NCBI RefSeq assembly: GCF_027943255.1
Contig: NC_072896.1
Span: 123,845,879 to 123,909,878, forward strand
Direction: 5' to 3'
Source: Anastrepha obliqua
Taxonomy: Eukaryota > Arthropoda > Insecta > Diptera > Tephritidae
Length of the DNA: 64,000 bases
Both the position numbers and the translations under genes were made by a program. Below are positions 23,260 to 35,016 of this stretch, one piece after another; position 1 is the first letter of the stretch, and every line of letters starts with the position of its first letter. Below the pieces are notes generated by a model, which saw only the letters and a list, made by a program, of their open reading frames with translations, ran no database searches and was not told where the DNA came from.

Positions 23260-24130
23260 TGAATCTCTTTATTGCTTTCTTGTAGAAAAGCTAACGACAT
23301 ACTTTCCTCCAAAAGAGACGTTAGAGGCTTTAGAGATATCAGTTTGTTATTAGGTACGATCAACAGAGGCTACTAATCTGATCCACAAAAATGCACTCAA
23401 CATATTGCTTTCATTACTTGCTCTTAGATTGCCACAGGTAGCCAATACATCAAAGCATTAAGAGCCGATTATGACTTTGTACTCCTGGTGGCCGTAATGC
23501 CTGTCCGCACACTCTTTTGTAACCTGTTTGGCATAGAAACTGTGGTTCTGACCATGGTTCTGCATCATATCACTAAAGCAGAATACGTGAGGTATAGAAG
23601 GAATAGTGAGGAGCTATTTATTTCTAGAGTACCATGGCTGATCTCTGACCCCAAGTCCTACCTTCAGCTCAACGGAAGTTTTCCATATCAGCTTCATATC
23701 TACAGTTACCCCTAGATATTTCACTTCCGGGGAAAGTGAAAGTACTTGTTTGACACCCTTAAGTAGTGGAGGATTGAGAATTTCTAATTTGATTTAACGC
23801 GTGAACAAAACTGGGATTGTCTTACTGGAATTGACAGCAGTACCCTGCAATCTTCTCTCTCTTTCTCTGTTGTGTTTTTTACATGGATCTCTTTGAGAAA
23901 TTTCCCTGATTATTGAGCACAGCTATCATCCGCATAAGCTTGGATGTAAACGAAGTCTTTCATTTCTGTTAAAAGGAAGTCCACTACCAACCACCAGAAT
24001 GAATTTTAGAGTATCCTCGCTCTTCGGGCATCCTCTTCCAATTTCTGTCATGGCACAAAGGCCAATTTCCTCTTGGGTTAGTGGCAGTAAATTCACAAAT
24101 TTTAGCCAACTTAGAGATCCATCATTAGAT
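23260..24130 (-). mobile_element. Non-LTR retrotransposon RT fragment
   Basis: On the minus strand the catalytic box reads FVYIQAYADDSCA near 23910-23960. Shifted frames then give ILNPPLLKGVKQVLSLSP and VKYLGVTVDMKLIWKT near 23670-23780, the standard text after YADD in jockey/I-group reverse transcriptases. It is in opposite orientation to its left neighbour, so it is an independent insertion. Heavily broken. Confidence 0.7.
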
Positions 24131-24134
24131 ACTC

Positions 24135-26340
24135 GTATGTCTACACACCCATCTCTCTACACACCCATCTCACCAGCGCTACAAATGAAAAGATGGGGTA
24201 GGATGGAATTTAGTTGTGCTACGATACCTTATGAGCCTCTAACTGAGCCTTGACTCCTTTTGTATTTCAATCCCTTTTTGACTTGATAATCGAGCGTGTT
24301 TCTCCAAGGAACTCAGGGCACATCCACCCCATATTTTGTAATATAATAATTTTAAATTGCATTCCTATTATTACTACTATTTTCTTTAAATTTTTAAATA
24401 AAAAATTTAGCCAACTGCGTCTGTTTGTTTCCATTGCAAGCCATCCACCCGACAGTCACTAGCCAAGTATTAACACGTAATTTAATTTTCTGCAACATTT
24501 TCGCCATGGCCCGTGCAATACTATGATGTCGATCGCCATAGTCGTACTCCCGATAAGTGAACCCAAGGAACAGAAAATTTGCGATAGGGGTTGCCGCTAC
24601 GTCTATCTATTGGTAATGGCGGCAGCCGAAGCAGCCGATCAGAGTCGTAAAAATGCATATCTAAAGACGGATTTACAAGTACACAGCATAACACTTGCGG
24701 CTAATAGATATGTAGCATGAACGGGTAATATTCCTTCACAGATCTAAACGAGCGATAGCTTGACTTGTTGTTGGTAATGGCAATGGCAGTAGCAGTAGCA
24801 ATGGCAACATCGGTAACAACGGCGGCGCGATGCTTGAATCAGTGATTGTGGAAGACGTTATGGTTTCGCGATCTGATTTTCTGCTCCGTTGAATTTTGTA
24901 CTTCGTGTTTCATCAAGCGATGAATTTACAGAATGAAATTATCAGCACAGTAATGGCAATGGCAGTGGCAATAACTGTGGTAGTTGAGATGGAGATAGTG
25001 GCGGTGGTGGTGGTGGTGATGTTATGAGTTGATGGCGGCACGCAAGCCTAGCTTTCAACTTTCCAATGAGGTGATGATGCTATGGGCGCGGAGCAGTAAG
25101 AGAGGCAAACAATGCTGCTTCATGTAGCCAGTACTATAGTAAGTAGCTGCTGCTTGGCTTCAGCCAAAGACCCAGTGCGGTAGCCCAGAAGAAGGTTCCG
25201 AGCGATAGTGGCGATTGTTTGCCAACCTGCTGCTTATTGGCGGTAAGAGTCTTCTGCCTTTTGCCGGTACTGTACCACTAACCAAAATACAAGCGAGCAA
25301 CTGGAAAGTAAACGGCTGCGGCTTGGTCGCAATTAGAAAGATTGGTAATAGCAAAAACTAAAAATAAAAACAAAAACCAAAATGAAAAAGGAAACAAAAA
25401 CGCAGCCCCTTAAAGCAACTGACTGTAAAGAAAACACATAAATTTATGTTATTTGTAATGACCGCGTTGCGCATCAGGTGCTTTACCGCCTTGTTGCGGT
25501 GGCTCTACACTTCCATTTGCAAGTACTTGCGTCTGCGCATTTTAGATATGTGCATATGTATGTGCATATAAGTACGTGAATACATACACACGCGTATGAG
25601 TGCTTGTGCGCGCCAATTCAGCGGAAACGTCAAACGAACACCACACTTCGGAGTGGCAATCGGGAATTTTGTAAAATCTCTATTTATTGGCGGTTGTATT
25701 TACTATTATTTGTTTGTGATTTTTTGCACATTTTATTGCTTAGCGGTAAAATTCAATAAAACAGTCAGCTGAAACAAAGTACAGTAGTTTGTGGAAGCGT
25801 GCCGAGTGGATGCTTTGCATATTGCACGTAAACAAGCGCACGTGCACACACACACGTACACACATATATATAAAGGAGGACTTAGTTTAAATTATGAACT
25901 TAATAAAAGCAGTAAACAGTTGTGTATGCTTGCTTGAATTTATTTAACAGCAGCTTTATGTATCACCGATAGGCAGATCTTTGTCGAAATCAGCGGCGCG
26001 TAAAGCTGCATACTTTGAATTACTACAGCCAGGTAGTTTGACTTTAGCTGAACTCGGAAGGAGGCATTGGCCCTAATTGCGCTTAGAGTAGTGGGTCTAC
26101 CTTACAATATTTCTATGAATATCACATTTTAATTACCACTTTTATTCTTTCGCATTTAGATATGTTTTTGCGAAATCTTTATTTGGCTGTGTGACATCAA
26201 TGGAGTCAGAAGCTTCTTATATACAGTCAAAGTCAAAAGAAAGCGTACACTATATAATGACAAATTTTGATTATTTACTTTTCAATTCCAAATATTTTTT
26301 ATAAAAAAACAGTTCATATTACAGCAACAACCATATAAAA
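24135..26340. other. Nuclear DNA with exon-like patches and short repeats
   Basis: 24520-24720 is GC-richer and open on both strands. The minus reading contains LPPLPIDRRSGNPYRKFSVP after a possible acceptor, and the plus reading starts MMSIAIVVLPISEPKEQKIC. Either could be an exon; I cannot choose. 24775-24840 and 24950-25030 are GGCAATGGCAGT- and GGTGGT-type trinucleotide repeats. 25540-25610 and 25840-25875 contain (TGTGCATA)- and (CACA)-rich simple sequence. No other gene seen. Confidence 0.3.
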
Positions 26341-26345
26341 CAAAA

Positions 26346-27235
26346 GTGATAGGTAGGTGAAATGGTTGAAGTACCACTCTGACACTCCCCAATTAGCGCT
26401 AAGTGCCGTTTTGAAACCATTCTAAGGCGTCCAACAAGCAGATATCACAGTCGGCTGAGCTACAGAGCTGTTTAGGCAATGGAAAAGATTGATGCGATTT
26501 AGGTTGCCGCACTACCCACGGCTGTCGGTAAAAGGAGCGCCCAGTGACCTTAATCGTCTAGCTGCCAAAACCGGACATTTACAGAGAAAATGCTCTACAG
26601 TCTCCTTCTCTGAAAGGTCCCCACAGCTTCTGCACTGCGGATTAAATGGTAACCCTAGCACTTTCACTTGTGTGCCGATCATCCAGTGACCGGTAAATAC
26701 AGCTTCGAGTTTGGAAATTGAATAGCGTGGAATCCCCAGGACTTTCTGAAACATGCGTCTATTGTACTAGTGCTAAAGGGTTTTTGAAGTAGCACCTGAG
26801 AAAAATGAGCTCTATCCCTTCTGAACTTCCTTGAGAAATAAGTTGTGCAATTCCTCTTCAACAGCAGTCAAGAGTATGCCAAAGACCGGGTAGGAGATCT
26901 CAAAGACCCATTCAGTTCCTTCCTTGCAAGCTGATCAGGAATTTCATTTACCTCTATATTACTATGTCCTGGAACCCAGGTCAGAGAAATGTTAAACCCG
27001 ATTCCACCTCGGAGCCGTCAGTAAAGGCAGAAGTTTCAGTTTTGGTACAGATTTTCCTGATACGACTCTCAAACTGCAGTTTGCGGATAGAGAGATATGT
27101 ATGAAGTCCAGATGTATGAAGTGTTAACTGCCTAAAAATACTAATACTTGGTACTAAGTAAAGAAGCGAAATGAGAATGAAAAGTTTTCCAATTTCAGTT
27201 CCATTTTCCAATTTAGTTGGAAAGTGATTTTCTAC
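26346..27235 (-). mobile_element. Non-LTR retrotransposon 3' end, same family as 22.4 kb
   Basis: On the minus strand, SAFTDGSEVESG (RNase H start, near 27010-27040) runs almost directly into ISLTWVPGHSNIEVNEIPDQ (near 26920-26985), so the middle of RNase H is deleted. The tail LGIPRYSISKLEAVFTGHWM and the finger CRSCGDLSEKETVEHFLCKC follow at 26560-26740. The 3' end, reading CCATTTCACCTACCTAT at about 26347-26363, matches the end of the copy at 61.1 kb and so marks the true 3' terminus of the family. Confidence 0.8.
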
Positions 27236-27359
27236 AGCCTTTCGGCTGACTCGGACGGCAAAGGAAACACAATTTTATTGATTGAAAGCCATAGAGTTTT
27301 GCTTTTGCTTCAGGTGAAAATCGTGTGGGTTAGGTTAGGTTGACCTGGTTGGCTGAAAG

Positions 27360-28310
27360 CCATCAGATAGACCTATTGGTCCTTAGTGTTACGAGATGGA
27401 GCTTGACCCCTTTTTTGTTGAGACAGATTGGCAAGTACAGCACTCAGACACAATTAAGTCTATTGTACTGCACTCGGATTCCCTTTTTAAATCTACTCGA
27501 CCCCCGAAGAAATCTGAATAGATCTTGTGGTGCCAAGGAGGTCGCTTCTTAACGCATCAGTGCCAAAGATCTGAAGCCTGATCCGAGCGAAGGCTGGGCA
27601 GATACACAGAAAGTGGTCCGCCGTCTCCTCCTCCTCGCCACATACTAGGTTCACTGAGATCCTACCTTTTCCATGTGCTTTTCCCATAGAAAGTGACCCG
27701 TAATCAGTCCAACCAGCCTCCTACAGTCCCCTCTGCTTAGTGACAGGAGGAACTGCGACAGTCGGTCGGTCACGACAGGTAACATCAGTTTTGTCCATCT
27801 GCAGCCTCTATCAGCCTGCTCGCTTGTGGGTTAGAGTAACCCGTTTGCTAACTGTGCCATTAATGGCTGCAGAAGGGAGTGGTAGAACGGGCTCCAGGCT
27901 AAGGAAGTTGGCAATAGATGTGTATTCGTCTGTCTGCGCCTAGTCCCTCTATGTCTTTCCTGGTCCTAAGAACGTTTTTAAATGAAATTTCATATGAGTT
28001 TATTGCCTTTATTACCGTTTGAGTGTCAACGTATATATTTATGTTGGAATTGCTCGATGTCCTTGCTAGTGCCATTTTTGCCTTCCCTACCGCAAAAGCT
28101 TCCACTTGAAAAATACTGCAGTGCTCAGGGAGCTTAATTGGGCGCCTAATGTCCAGCTCTGTGCAATAAATCCCTGCGCCTACACCGTCCATCATTTTCG
28201 AGCCGTCAATAAATATATTCGGCGTGTTGGAGCTAGGTTTCATACCTCTTTTCTACCGCTCTTCTTCTATTGTTGTTCGGAATCTCTTCACCCAGTATTA
28301 GAATTTTTAT
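27360..28310 (-). mobile_element. Non-LTR retrotransposon: RNase H and finger, same family as 18.6 kb
   Basis: On the minus strand the frame 28243-27899 carries NIFIDGSKMMDGVGAG (first Asp), SIFQVEAFAV (Glu) and INIYVDTQTVIKAINS (second Asp). The WVPGH and last Asp block is missing. A separate frame at 27493-27687 has VCGEEEETADHFLCICPAFA, the terminal zinc finger. The 5' edge near 28300 reads into RT-derived RFRTTIEEE. A dead copy. Confidence 0.75.
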
Positions 28311-28319
28311 AATATAATT

Positions 28320-28770
28320 CTTAATAAAAATTGCCAACCTACATTTACTCATACCAATATATATTGAAGCCTTATGTAAATATTATCATATGAAAAAATT
28401 TGCTTATATATTTCGAATGATCAGCAGTTTCTTTCCGTTGCAGTATTAATCACATAACTGCTGAAATTTTTAACGAAAAATTACTAATTCATTAAAAGTA
28501 AATATCCAAGAAAACAGAGCAAGCAGCTCCCCTAGCTCGACTATCTCGATCAGCAATAAAACTCGATTTTTTCGAGAAAGACTGAATGACGAATTCTTCT
28601 AAATGAATGAATGTAATACTTAGCGTACAATGAAGTTGGCTCAAAAACATTAACCAAAATTACTCGAGGAAAGTATTCAGAGGAAATAATAGCAATTAAA
28701 AAATTTAAAACATGTGCGTAGGAATATTAAAATATAATATCAAACCTAACTACCCGCCATAAAACATATA
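28320..28770. other. AT-rich nuclear DNA
   Basis: No feature recognised. Confidence 0.35.
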
Positions 28771-28782
28771 TTTGGCCACTTG

Positions 28783-29069
28783 TAGTTCACTAAATAACCC
28801 GCTCACGCCACCGCAGCGCTCTTTACTGTTAAGCGCAGTCGGCGTGCGGTGCGACAAGTTGAATGCGCAACGATTAAAATTTATCGCAGATCTCGAAGAG
28901 CAGCCGCCTGGAACTCTGCGCATTTCAAACCGAGATCTAGAAACTATAAAACAAAAACTAAAAATACAAAAACAACAAAATGAAATAATTGGCTACACAG
29001 TAACAGCACCCAAAAAATTCAGTGGCAACGAAATAACCAAATGTTTCGAGGATGGAAGTGCGGCGCGGT
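28783..29069 (+). CDS. Candidate internal coding exon, unidentified
   Basis: An open frame of about 95 codons runs from a possible acceptor (GCCACTTGTAG at 28777-28782) to a good donor, GCGCG|GTAAGA (28783 to 29069). It contains LTPPQRSLLLSAVG, LNAQRLKFIADLEEQPPGTL, SNRDLETIKQKLKIQKQQNE and VTAPKKFSGNEITKCFEDGS. The composition is that of an ordinary soluble helical protein. It resembles none of the transposon proteins here. I do not recognise it. It could also be an eroded transposon ORF1. Confidence 0.35.
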
Positions 29070-29094
29070 AAGACCACAAAGTTCAAGCAGGCGA

Positions 29095-29307
29095 ATGAAC
29101 GCCATTTCACTGGTGACTACTGTCATTCTGATGACTGTATTGCTAATGCCAATGTTGTTGTATTTGTTTCATAGTTTTTTGTGTACATGTTTAATTTTTT
29201 GTCAGTTAGGTCGTAAAATTATTGCCGGTCAAAATGCGATACGCACTCGCACCATTATCGTTAGACGGTTGCGATGCGAAGCGAAGGTGGCGCGCAATGA
29301 GGGATGA
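29095..29307 (+). CDS. Small candidate membrane protein or exon
   Basis: An ATG-started frame of 70 codons begins MNAISLVTTVILMTVLLMPM, giving one long hydrophobic segment (about residues 3-37). A basic tail (RKIIAGQ, RTRTIIVRRLRC) follows, ending in TGA. It begins 26 nt after the candidate donor of the preceding exon, so only one of the two readings is likely to be real. No family recognised; hydrophobic frames arise easily in T-rich DNA. Confidence 0.2.
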   Translation: MNAISLVTTVILMTVLLMPMLLYLFHSFLCTCLIFCQLGRKIIAGQNAIRTRTIIVRRLRCEAKVARNEG

Positions 29308-29309
29308 GT

Positions 29310-29880
29310 AGTGTGGTAAAAACATATCATCATAATCAGAAAAGTAAACGTAATTATATACTGGTATAAGAAAAATTAAATGGCAGTTGGCCGGTTGGTA
29401 TTATAACTACCGGCTACCGGGCAATACCAGCCAACACATGGTTTGCCGCAAACTGGCGGCAAACGAACCGCGCGACGAGGGGGTTGAAGTTAGAGCTAAA
29501 AAAATAGTGAATGCTCCAGGGTAATTAAGAAATCCCTACTTCACTTGACTGTCACGATATAAGTAAGTAAGTAAACAGACTTGAATAAACTTCAATTTCA
29601 ACGAATTCTCAAGCCTGTTGGTTTTGGCGAAAAAAATTAAATTAAGGCATGAAATTCGGAACTTTGGTGGTGTCTAAAAAGTTGTAAGCGCTAAAAATAT
29701 TGTGTAAATAAAAATCGTGTAGGCTGTTGCTTACATACGCATGTGCTTGTCTGGACAGCTTGCTTGTACAATTCCTACTTCGTATCCAATTCATTGCCTC
29801 GAATAGAATTTTCGTATTTCACCCGCTAATCTGTTTGCCATATTTATTTACTTTTTGTTATTACTTAGGCTTAATAGGCA
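29310..29880. other. Non-coding nuclear DNA
   Basis: No feature recognised. 29395-29480 is GC-richer. Confidence 0.3.
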
Positions 29881-30750
29881 AAATGGGGTCTAACCCCAAA
29901 AATAGTACACTGGCTATATACAGCAGTGGTACGGCATATCATGAGATACGGTGTCTTGGTCTGGTGGCCAACACTCGAGAAAAAAACAACAGTAAAATGC
30001 CTAGAAAGTATTCAAAGGAGTGCTAGTCTCTGCATAAGCGTGGCACTAAAGACTACGCCCACGGCAGCGATGAATGTCATGCTGCACCTATTACCGAATG
30101 AGGCCTACAGCAAACAGCTGGCGGCGAAATCGGCACTTATGGTAGGTTAAGAGAATCTTCTAACTTAGCCACTAACAGAAGAGGTCACGCAAGAATACTA
30201 GATGAATACTCCTTCGTACATCAAGCGACAGACTTTTATAGCTCAGATGAGTTGCATTTATTATATAAATATATTCAAATAGCCAATCGGCCCTGAAAGC
30301 TTTAAAATCGCCTAATATTAACTCGAAGACAGCAAAAGAACGTATCGGCGTTTTGACAGACCGATCACAATACTTTGTAATAAACCTGCTCTGGGTGCCT
30401 GGTCATAGAGGCATAGAAGGCAACTGCAAAGCAGATCGATCCAACCAGACAAAGCGAACATACCCATACCTCTACATACCTCTAGCAACTTGTAAGATGG
30501 TTATAGATAAACACACTATCAGTGCGGCTAACAGGCTATGGTCTCAGTGCCTAACCTGTGCAACTAGTAGAATGACGTGGCCGGAATGGAACATGGGACG
30601 CACAAACCGACTGTTGAAACTAAACAGACGTTGGTTCAATGAGGACAATGTAGAGTGAGGAGAGGGGACAGCCCCGGTGGTATCACAATGGGCCTACAGC
30701 AGGCCTAGGTGTGTCAACCGACAACTACTATACCTACCCTACCTTAACAA
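29880..30750 (+). mobile_element. LOA/R1-like non-LTR retrotransposon 3' part
   Basis: The plus strand shows YGVLVWWPTLEKKTTVKCLE, IQRSASLCISVALKTTPTAA and MNVMLHLLPNEAYSKQLAAK (about 29944-30140), the RT thumb region typical of LOA/R1-group elements. INLLWVPGHRGIEGNCKADR (RNase H end) follows at 30380-30440 and SRMTWPEWNMGRTNRLLKLN near 30570-30630. Between them the RNase H start, with its first Asp and Glu, is lost. The 3' region (GGTATCACAATGGGCCT ... CTACCCTACCTTA) and a following TA-rich run suggest the natural 3' end near 30750. Confidence 0.75.
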
Positions 30751-30759
30751 AAAATATAT

Positions 30760-31925
30760 ATATTATATTTATATATATTTGTTTTTTGTTTTTTTAGTTT
30801 TTTGGTTATTTTGATATTTCAGCTTTAGCACAAAGGCCTTCAACTTAGTTATAGCAAAAGCAAGCAAACGCGTCAGAATGCCTAATTTTACAAAAAAATA
30901 AACCAAAAAACGTATTTGTTTTTTCTCATTGACTCCTCTGCCGCACTCATATCTCATCCTAAGTCGGCTCAACGCATTCAGCCGTTTGGACTCTCGGCGG
31001 GAGGTCAATTGCTTGTGAACCTCAGTTCGTTTACGGGCAACAATGCTCAAAGCCAGCCGACCCACCGCCATCGACACTGACACCAACCGCGGAAGTTGTT
31101 GAGTTATTTTTTTGTTTTTTTTTTTTTTTGCTCTAACCAAACCCAGCTAGAAAGGTTTGATGTTTGCGCTTTACCTAACCAAAATTGTCTTCCGACTCTT
31201 GCTTTTCCTAATTTGATACTTCCATTAAGTAAAACTGCCGCTACTGCTATGTCTTCTTGTTACTTGTTTATCTTGCGCTTTGAGAAACATTTATTTTTTT
31301 TTGGTTTGCTCAGCTGTAGTGGTGAAAGTTCATCAGTTGTCATGTCGTAAATTTTGGGAAAATTGTGGCAATTAGGAAACGAGCTGAAAGTTGTATGGTC
31401 GCTTAGAAGATTTTTTTAAATGTGTGGGAAATTATGATTATGTCGAATCAGTTCTTAGAAAAAAGTATGTATAAATTTAATTTACACTCTGTTAGAAAAG
31501 TACCGCGAATTGAACATTCAAAAAGTCCTTTAAATGGTTTACCAAAATTCAAACAAAAAATTATATGGGCTTTAAGCGACCTTTGAGAGAGTAAAATCGT
31601 CGAAAAGACGATAAATTTGAGAAAGAAAAACTTTCGGTTTTTTACTAGATGCATTGCTTGTAACCAAACTCGACCCAACCACCGTATTCACCTTATATGA
31701 CTGAGAAAAAACCAGTTGCTTTCAAAGCTCAAACTAGGTATCACTTCGAGGATCTTCGTTTTTAGTCAATAGAAGACTTAAAAGCAATTCGCGTCGAGAA
31801 CTGAATTCAAATGGATTATTCGTTGGCCTAAATATATTATTCTGAACGCGTCCAATGCAAGAAGCAAAGGAAACAGACTATTTGGTTCCCAAGATTATAT
31901 CTGAACAAAGGCTAGAAATACGAAT
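30760..31925. other. Non-coding nuclear DNA
   Basis: It begins with a (TA)-rich run at 30755-30780. 30940-31090 is GC-richer, and its minus-strand frame (Arg/Lys-rich) is unmatched. Nothing else recognised. Confidence 0.3.
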
Positions 31926-31929
31926 ACCC

Positions 31930-32860
31930 GACAGAAAGAATTGGTAAACCACAGTCAAATCATATTTATACTGACGGCTCAAAGATGGACAATGGCACTG
32001 GATCAGGAGTTTTCTCGAATTACCCTTAAATTGCTACTTTAGACTCCCTAGTCGGTGTAGCGCCTTCCTAATGAGCTCTACGCTAAAGAAAAAGCAGCAA
32101 ACACGATAAGACTAATGGACTTACCTCTGGCAAACCTCACCGTTTTTGTTGATAGTCAAGCAGCGATGAAGGAACTGGCCTCAGCGCGCATCAACTCGAG
32201 ATGTGTTAAAGAATGTAGCGCTTTCTACGCTTATGCAACAAGATAGCACCACACTTCGTTGGGTCTCCGGCCACTCTGGAGAGAAATAAAAGAGCGGATG
32301 AGTGTGCAATTAAACACGAGTTTGCCCTTTAGCCAGTGGTAGAGGACATAGGCATTCCTCTAAACCCACTGTATACTACAATTGACTTGAACGTAATCGC
32401 GGAAACTAATAGAACGTGGTCTCTGACTACTAAACTGCAGGATCTCCAAAAAGCTCTGGCCAAAACTAAGTCTTAGAAGGACAAAATGTCTGCTTGGAAA
32501 CAACAGATCAACTACCAGGACCTCATAGATTTTACAAAGGGTCACTGCACTATTGGCACTGTAGCCAGTAGAATGAGTATACCTCACAGTGACTTCTGCA
32601 GGAGTTGTAAAGATGAAGGAGGAATTGAGCAGCTACAACACCTCATCTGGGAATGTCCTGCACTTTAAAGAAGTCGTACCCAATATCTTGGCGATTAGAA
32701 ATGCGAAATACGCCTAGTCCAATATTTGCAATCGCTTTTAAGGATTCAACATATCAATGCTGGGACTTTTCAACGAGGATCCTGCTTTAGAAGGTTGGAG
32801 GAGTATGTCATGCCCGTATCACGAATATCACGGCATGCATGCGGTCTTCAGGCAAAAAGT
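31930..32860 (+). mobile_element. Non-LTR retrotransposon: complete but broken RNase H plus finger
   Basis: Readable blocks occur in order on the plus strand. YTDGSKMDNGTGSG (first Asp) is near 31971. LPNELYAKEKAANTI (Glu) is near 32063. VFVDSQAAMKELASA (second Asp) is near 32142. LRWVSGHSGE and KRADECAIKHE (last Asp) lie near 32250-32320. The finger CRSCKDEGGIEQLQHLIWEC is near 32600-32657. Frameshifts and stops lie between the blocks, so nothing is translatable as one protein. RT is absent. Confidence 0.75.
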
Positions 32861-33004
32861 AAATTTTTCAGTAGACGTTTTTTTATTAATTTTTTTTTAT
32901 TACAATTGAGTATAATTGAGCACTTAAGCCAAATTTGCTTTCGTCACAACTTTCTATATAAAGATAAATTTAACTTCAGTTGCTTTCTTTCTGCTGGTGA
33001 ACTC

Positions 33005-33545
33005 AAGTAAGGCGGGATCCAGGACATAGGAACACAGAGGGAATTAAATTGGCGATGAGCTTGCCAGGAAGAAGTCGACAGAATCGGTTTTAGTTGTCAT
33101 CATCTCAGTCATCGGTGTCCCCTTGGCCGTTATTAAAGGGAAACTGCACAATTTCTTTGTTAAAAAAGCGCAAGACAGATGGAGTTCTGTTCATCGTGTG
33201 TTATCTCAAAAACACTTTGGTTTCAATACGAAAGAAGCAGAACGCTTAGTGCTGGATATCATCCGTGAATCAATTTCCAAACTCATAGCGATCTTCACCA
33301 ATCACTAGGTGATCGAAACTCATGCGGAGAAGCTTGGACTTTCGTACAACCTACAGAGAAAGAGACCGTTCAACACTTTCTTTGCAACTTTCCGGGTCCG
33401 GCGGCCTAGATCCCTTTTCTCTCCCCTGCTACATAAACAGCACAGGGCGGCTGATGATGGTTTTTATTTCTTTAAGTGTTGTCATTTTTCACAGGTCTGC
33501 ATTATGGTTTTAAAAACGGCACTCTATTGTGACTTATAGTGTACC
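33005..33545 (+). mobile_element. Non-LTR retrotransposon 3' end, same family as 22.4 kb
   Basis: It begins with a remnant of the RNase H end (ATCCAGGACATAGGAACACA) and continues through KLHNFFVKKAQDRWSS. An SISKLIAIFTNH block follows near 33270-33308, then a shortened finger (ETVQHFLCNFPG near 33360-33400) in which two Cys positions are lost. 5'-truncated and frameshifted. Confidence 0.65.
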
Positions 33546-33549
33546 CGTG

Positions 33550-34225
33550 GACTCTTGCCATCTAACCTACCTACTTTCCTTCGTCAGAATAAAACTTTAA
33601 AACTATGTTGCATAGAAATATGCCCGCCACGAGGCATAATCGCATTTTCTTAGGTCTAATAAACCAGTCTTGTCAATCACATTCACAATCTACTTAGAAG
33701 GAAAAGGAAATTTTCTCGTAGCAACTTCAAGCACTGCTCTATTGGCATCAAACCTCAGAGGACTCATCCAATTTTGACGCCACACCACCGTAACACAAAC
33801 TAAGTCAAAACTCGTTCAATTAATACTGCATAATTTACCTTATAAAATCATTGAAAGTAAACAGGCAAAATAGCTAGATTGAGTTGCAACGGCGCCAGCA
33901 GCCAGCAACCAACAGCCAGCAGCCAGCAGCCAACACCAACGCCGCCACCACTGCCACCTGCAACATACCGCCTGTACAACAACCCGCAGCAATTGTTGCT
34001 TGAATGCCATAAAATATGATCGTGTTTTGCTGAGCGACTTCCCATTTTGGTTGATTTTATTGCGATGCAATTCGATGCTCAATTAAAATGCAATAACAAC
34101 TCAATTATCGATTGATGTGCATGCCGAGAAACAAACCGCCAACCACCACCAAGTAAGAATCAAGATCGCCGAAGAAATGTGTGAACAGGCAACATACATG
34201 CGCGTATGTGTTTGTAAATTGCTGA
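33550..34225. other. Non-coding nuclear DNA with a CAG/CAA-type repeat
   Basis: A CCAGCAGCCAGCAACCAACA-type trinucleotide-rich stretch lies at 33890-33960. Rare minus-strand reading of it gives a low-complexity Trp/Leu/Ala run, so it is not a protein. No gene supported. Confidence 0.35.
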
Positions 34226-34232
34226 AACTTAC

Positions 34233-34269
34233 CACAATATCGCGGCTGCAGTACAACAACATTGGCACT
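34233..34269 (-). other. Candidate small minus-strand exon (splice donor GTAAGT)
   Basis: On the minus strand an acceptor-like TTTTGCGCAG is followed by 37 nt encoding SANVVVLQPRYC in one frame. A consensus donor, TGTG|GTAAGTTT, follows. It lies upstream, on the same strand, of the candidate last exon at 8.1 kb, so one long-intron gene could in principle join them. Very short; low confidence. Confidence 0.15.
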
Positions 34270-34309
34270 CTGCGCAAAAGTGCCAGCCAATGGAGGATGT
34301 GAGTTATGC

Positions 34310-35010
34310 CACTATAGTGCGAGAAAGTGGCAATTTACCAATAAATAAATCAATTTCCGATTATAGAAAAAATATATCAACAATAATAAATAAACGTAAG
34401 AACAAAAGACGAAAGAAAATTGTAGCAGCGGCAGGATGGAAGCGGCTTTTAAGATTGAATTCTGCTGTAGCGTATAATGTTCCTTATGCTTCTGCTGCCA
34501 CCTAAGCTTGCTGCTGCAAGTGCGTGAACTTGTTCTATCACAGTGACCACAGCGCTGATCTGGTTCTGCCAATCGATCCAGCGACCGATCGGTGCACTGC
34601 TTCATTGATCAATTTATTGTATGTAAGTGAATAAGCTCACACCTAAGCATTGTGCACATGCACACATACTTGCATACCGCAAGGCATGTTGGTGTGTCTG
34701 AGCCTCCATTTATTTTAGGCAGCTATTTTTGCTGACAGCTGTTGCCAGCGCTGTGATCGCATGACCGTCTATCATCACTGAATTGAATTACTCGTTGCTT
34801 GCGTTACTGCACCTACTGCATGCTTTTTATTGCAACATAAATATGAATGGTAGCAATGAGGCATAAATTGAATTGCAACAATCGCCAGCAAGAAAGGTCC
34901 GCAAGCATTACGCGAAACTGTCTTCAACATAGTTGGCAGCAATCGAAAAGGTTCTAAGCACTGGTTAGCATTACTGAATGGAATGTGGCTACTAGAAATG
35001 ATATTTTTTT
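34310..35010. other. Non-coding nuclear DNA
   Basis: No gene recognised. Several short frames are open, but without known domains. It ends in a T tract that could serve as the polypyrimidine tract of the next entry. Confidence 0.35.
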
Positions 35011-35016
35011 GTGTAG

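Noticed and set aside
24775..25030. Gly/Asn/Ser-rich coding exon from GGCAATGGCAGT repeats
   Set aside because: The frame is bounded by stops at both sides with no splice signals; more likely a simple-sequence repeat in non-coding DNA.
30769..31140. 123-codon Lys/Arg-rich minus-strand frame
   Set aside because: Lysine runs come from poly-T; no homology, no exon signals at its edges.
33840..34082. Trp/Leu/Ala-rich minus-strand frame with an apparent membrane segment
   Set aside because: It is a translation of a CAGCAGCCAGCAAC-type trinucleotide repeat.
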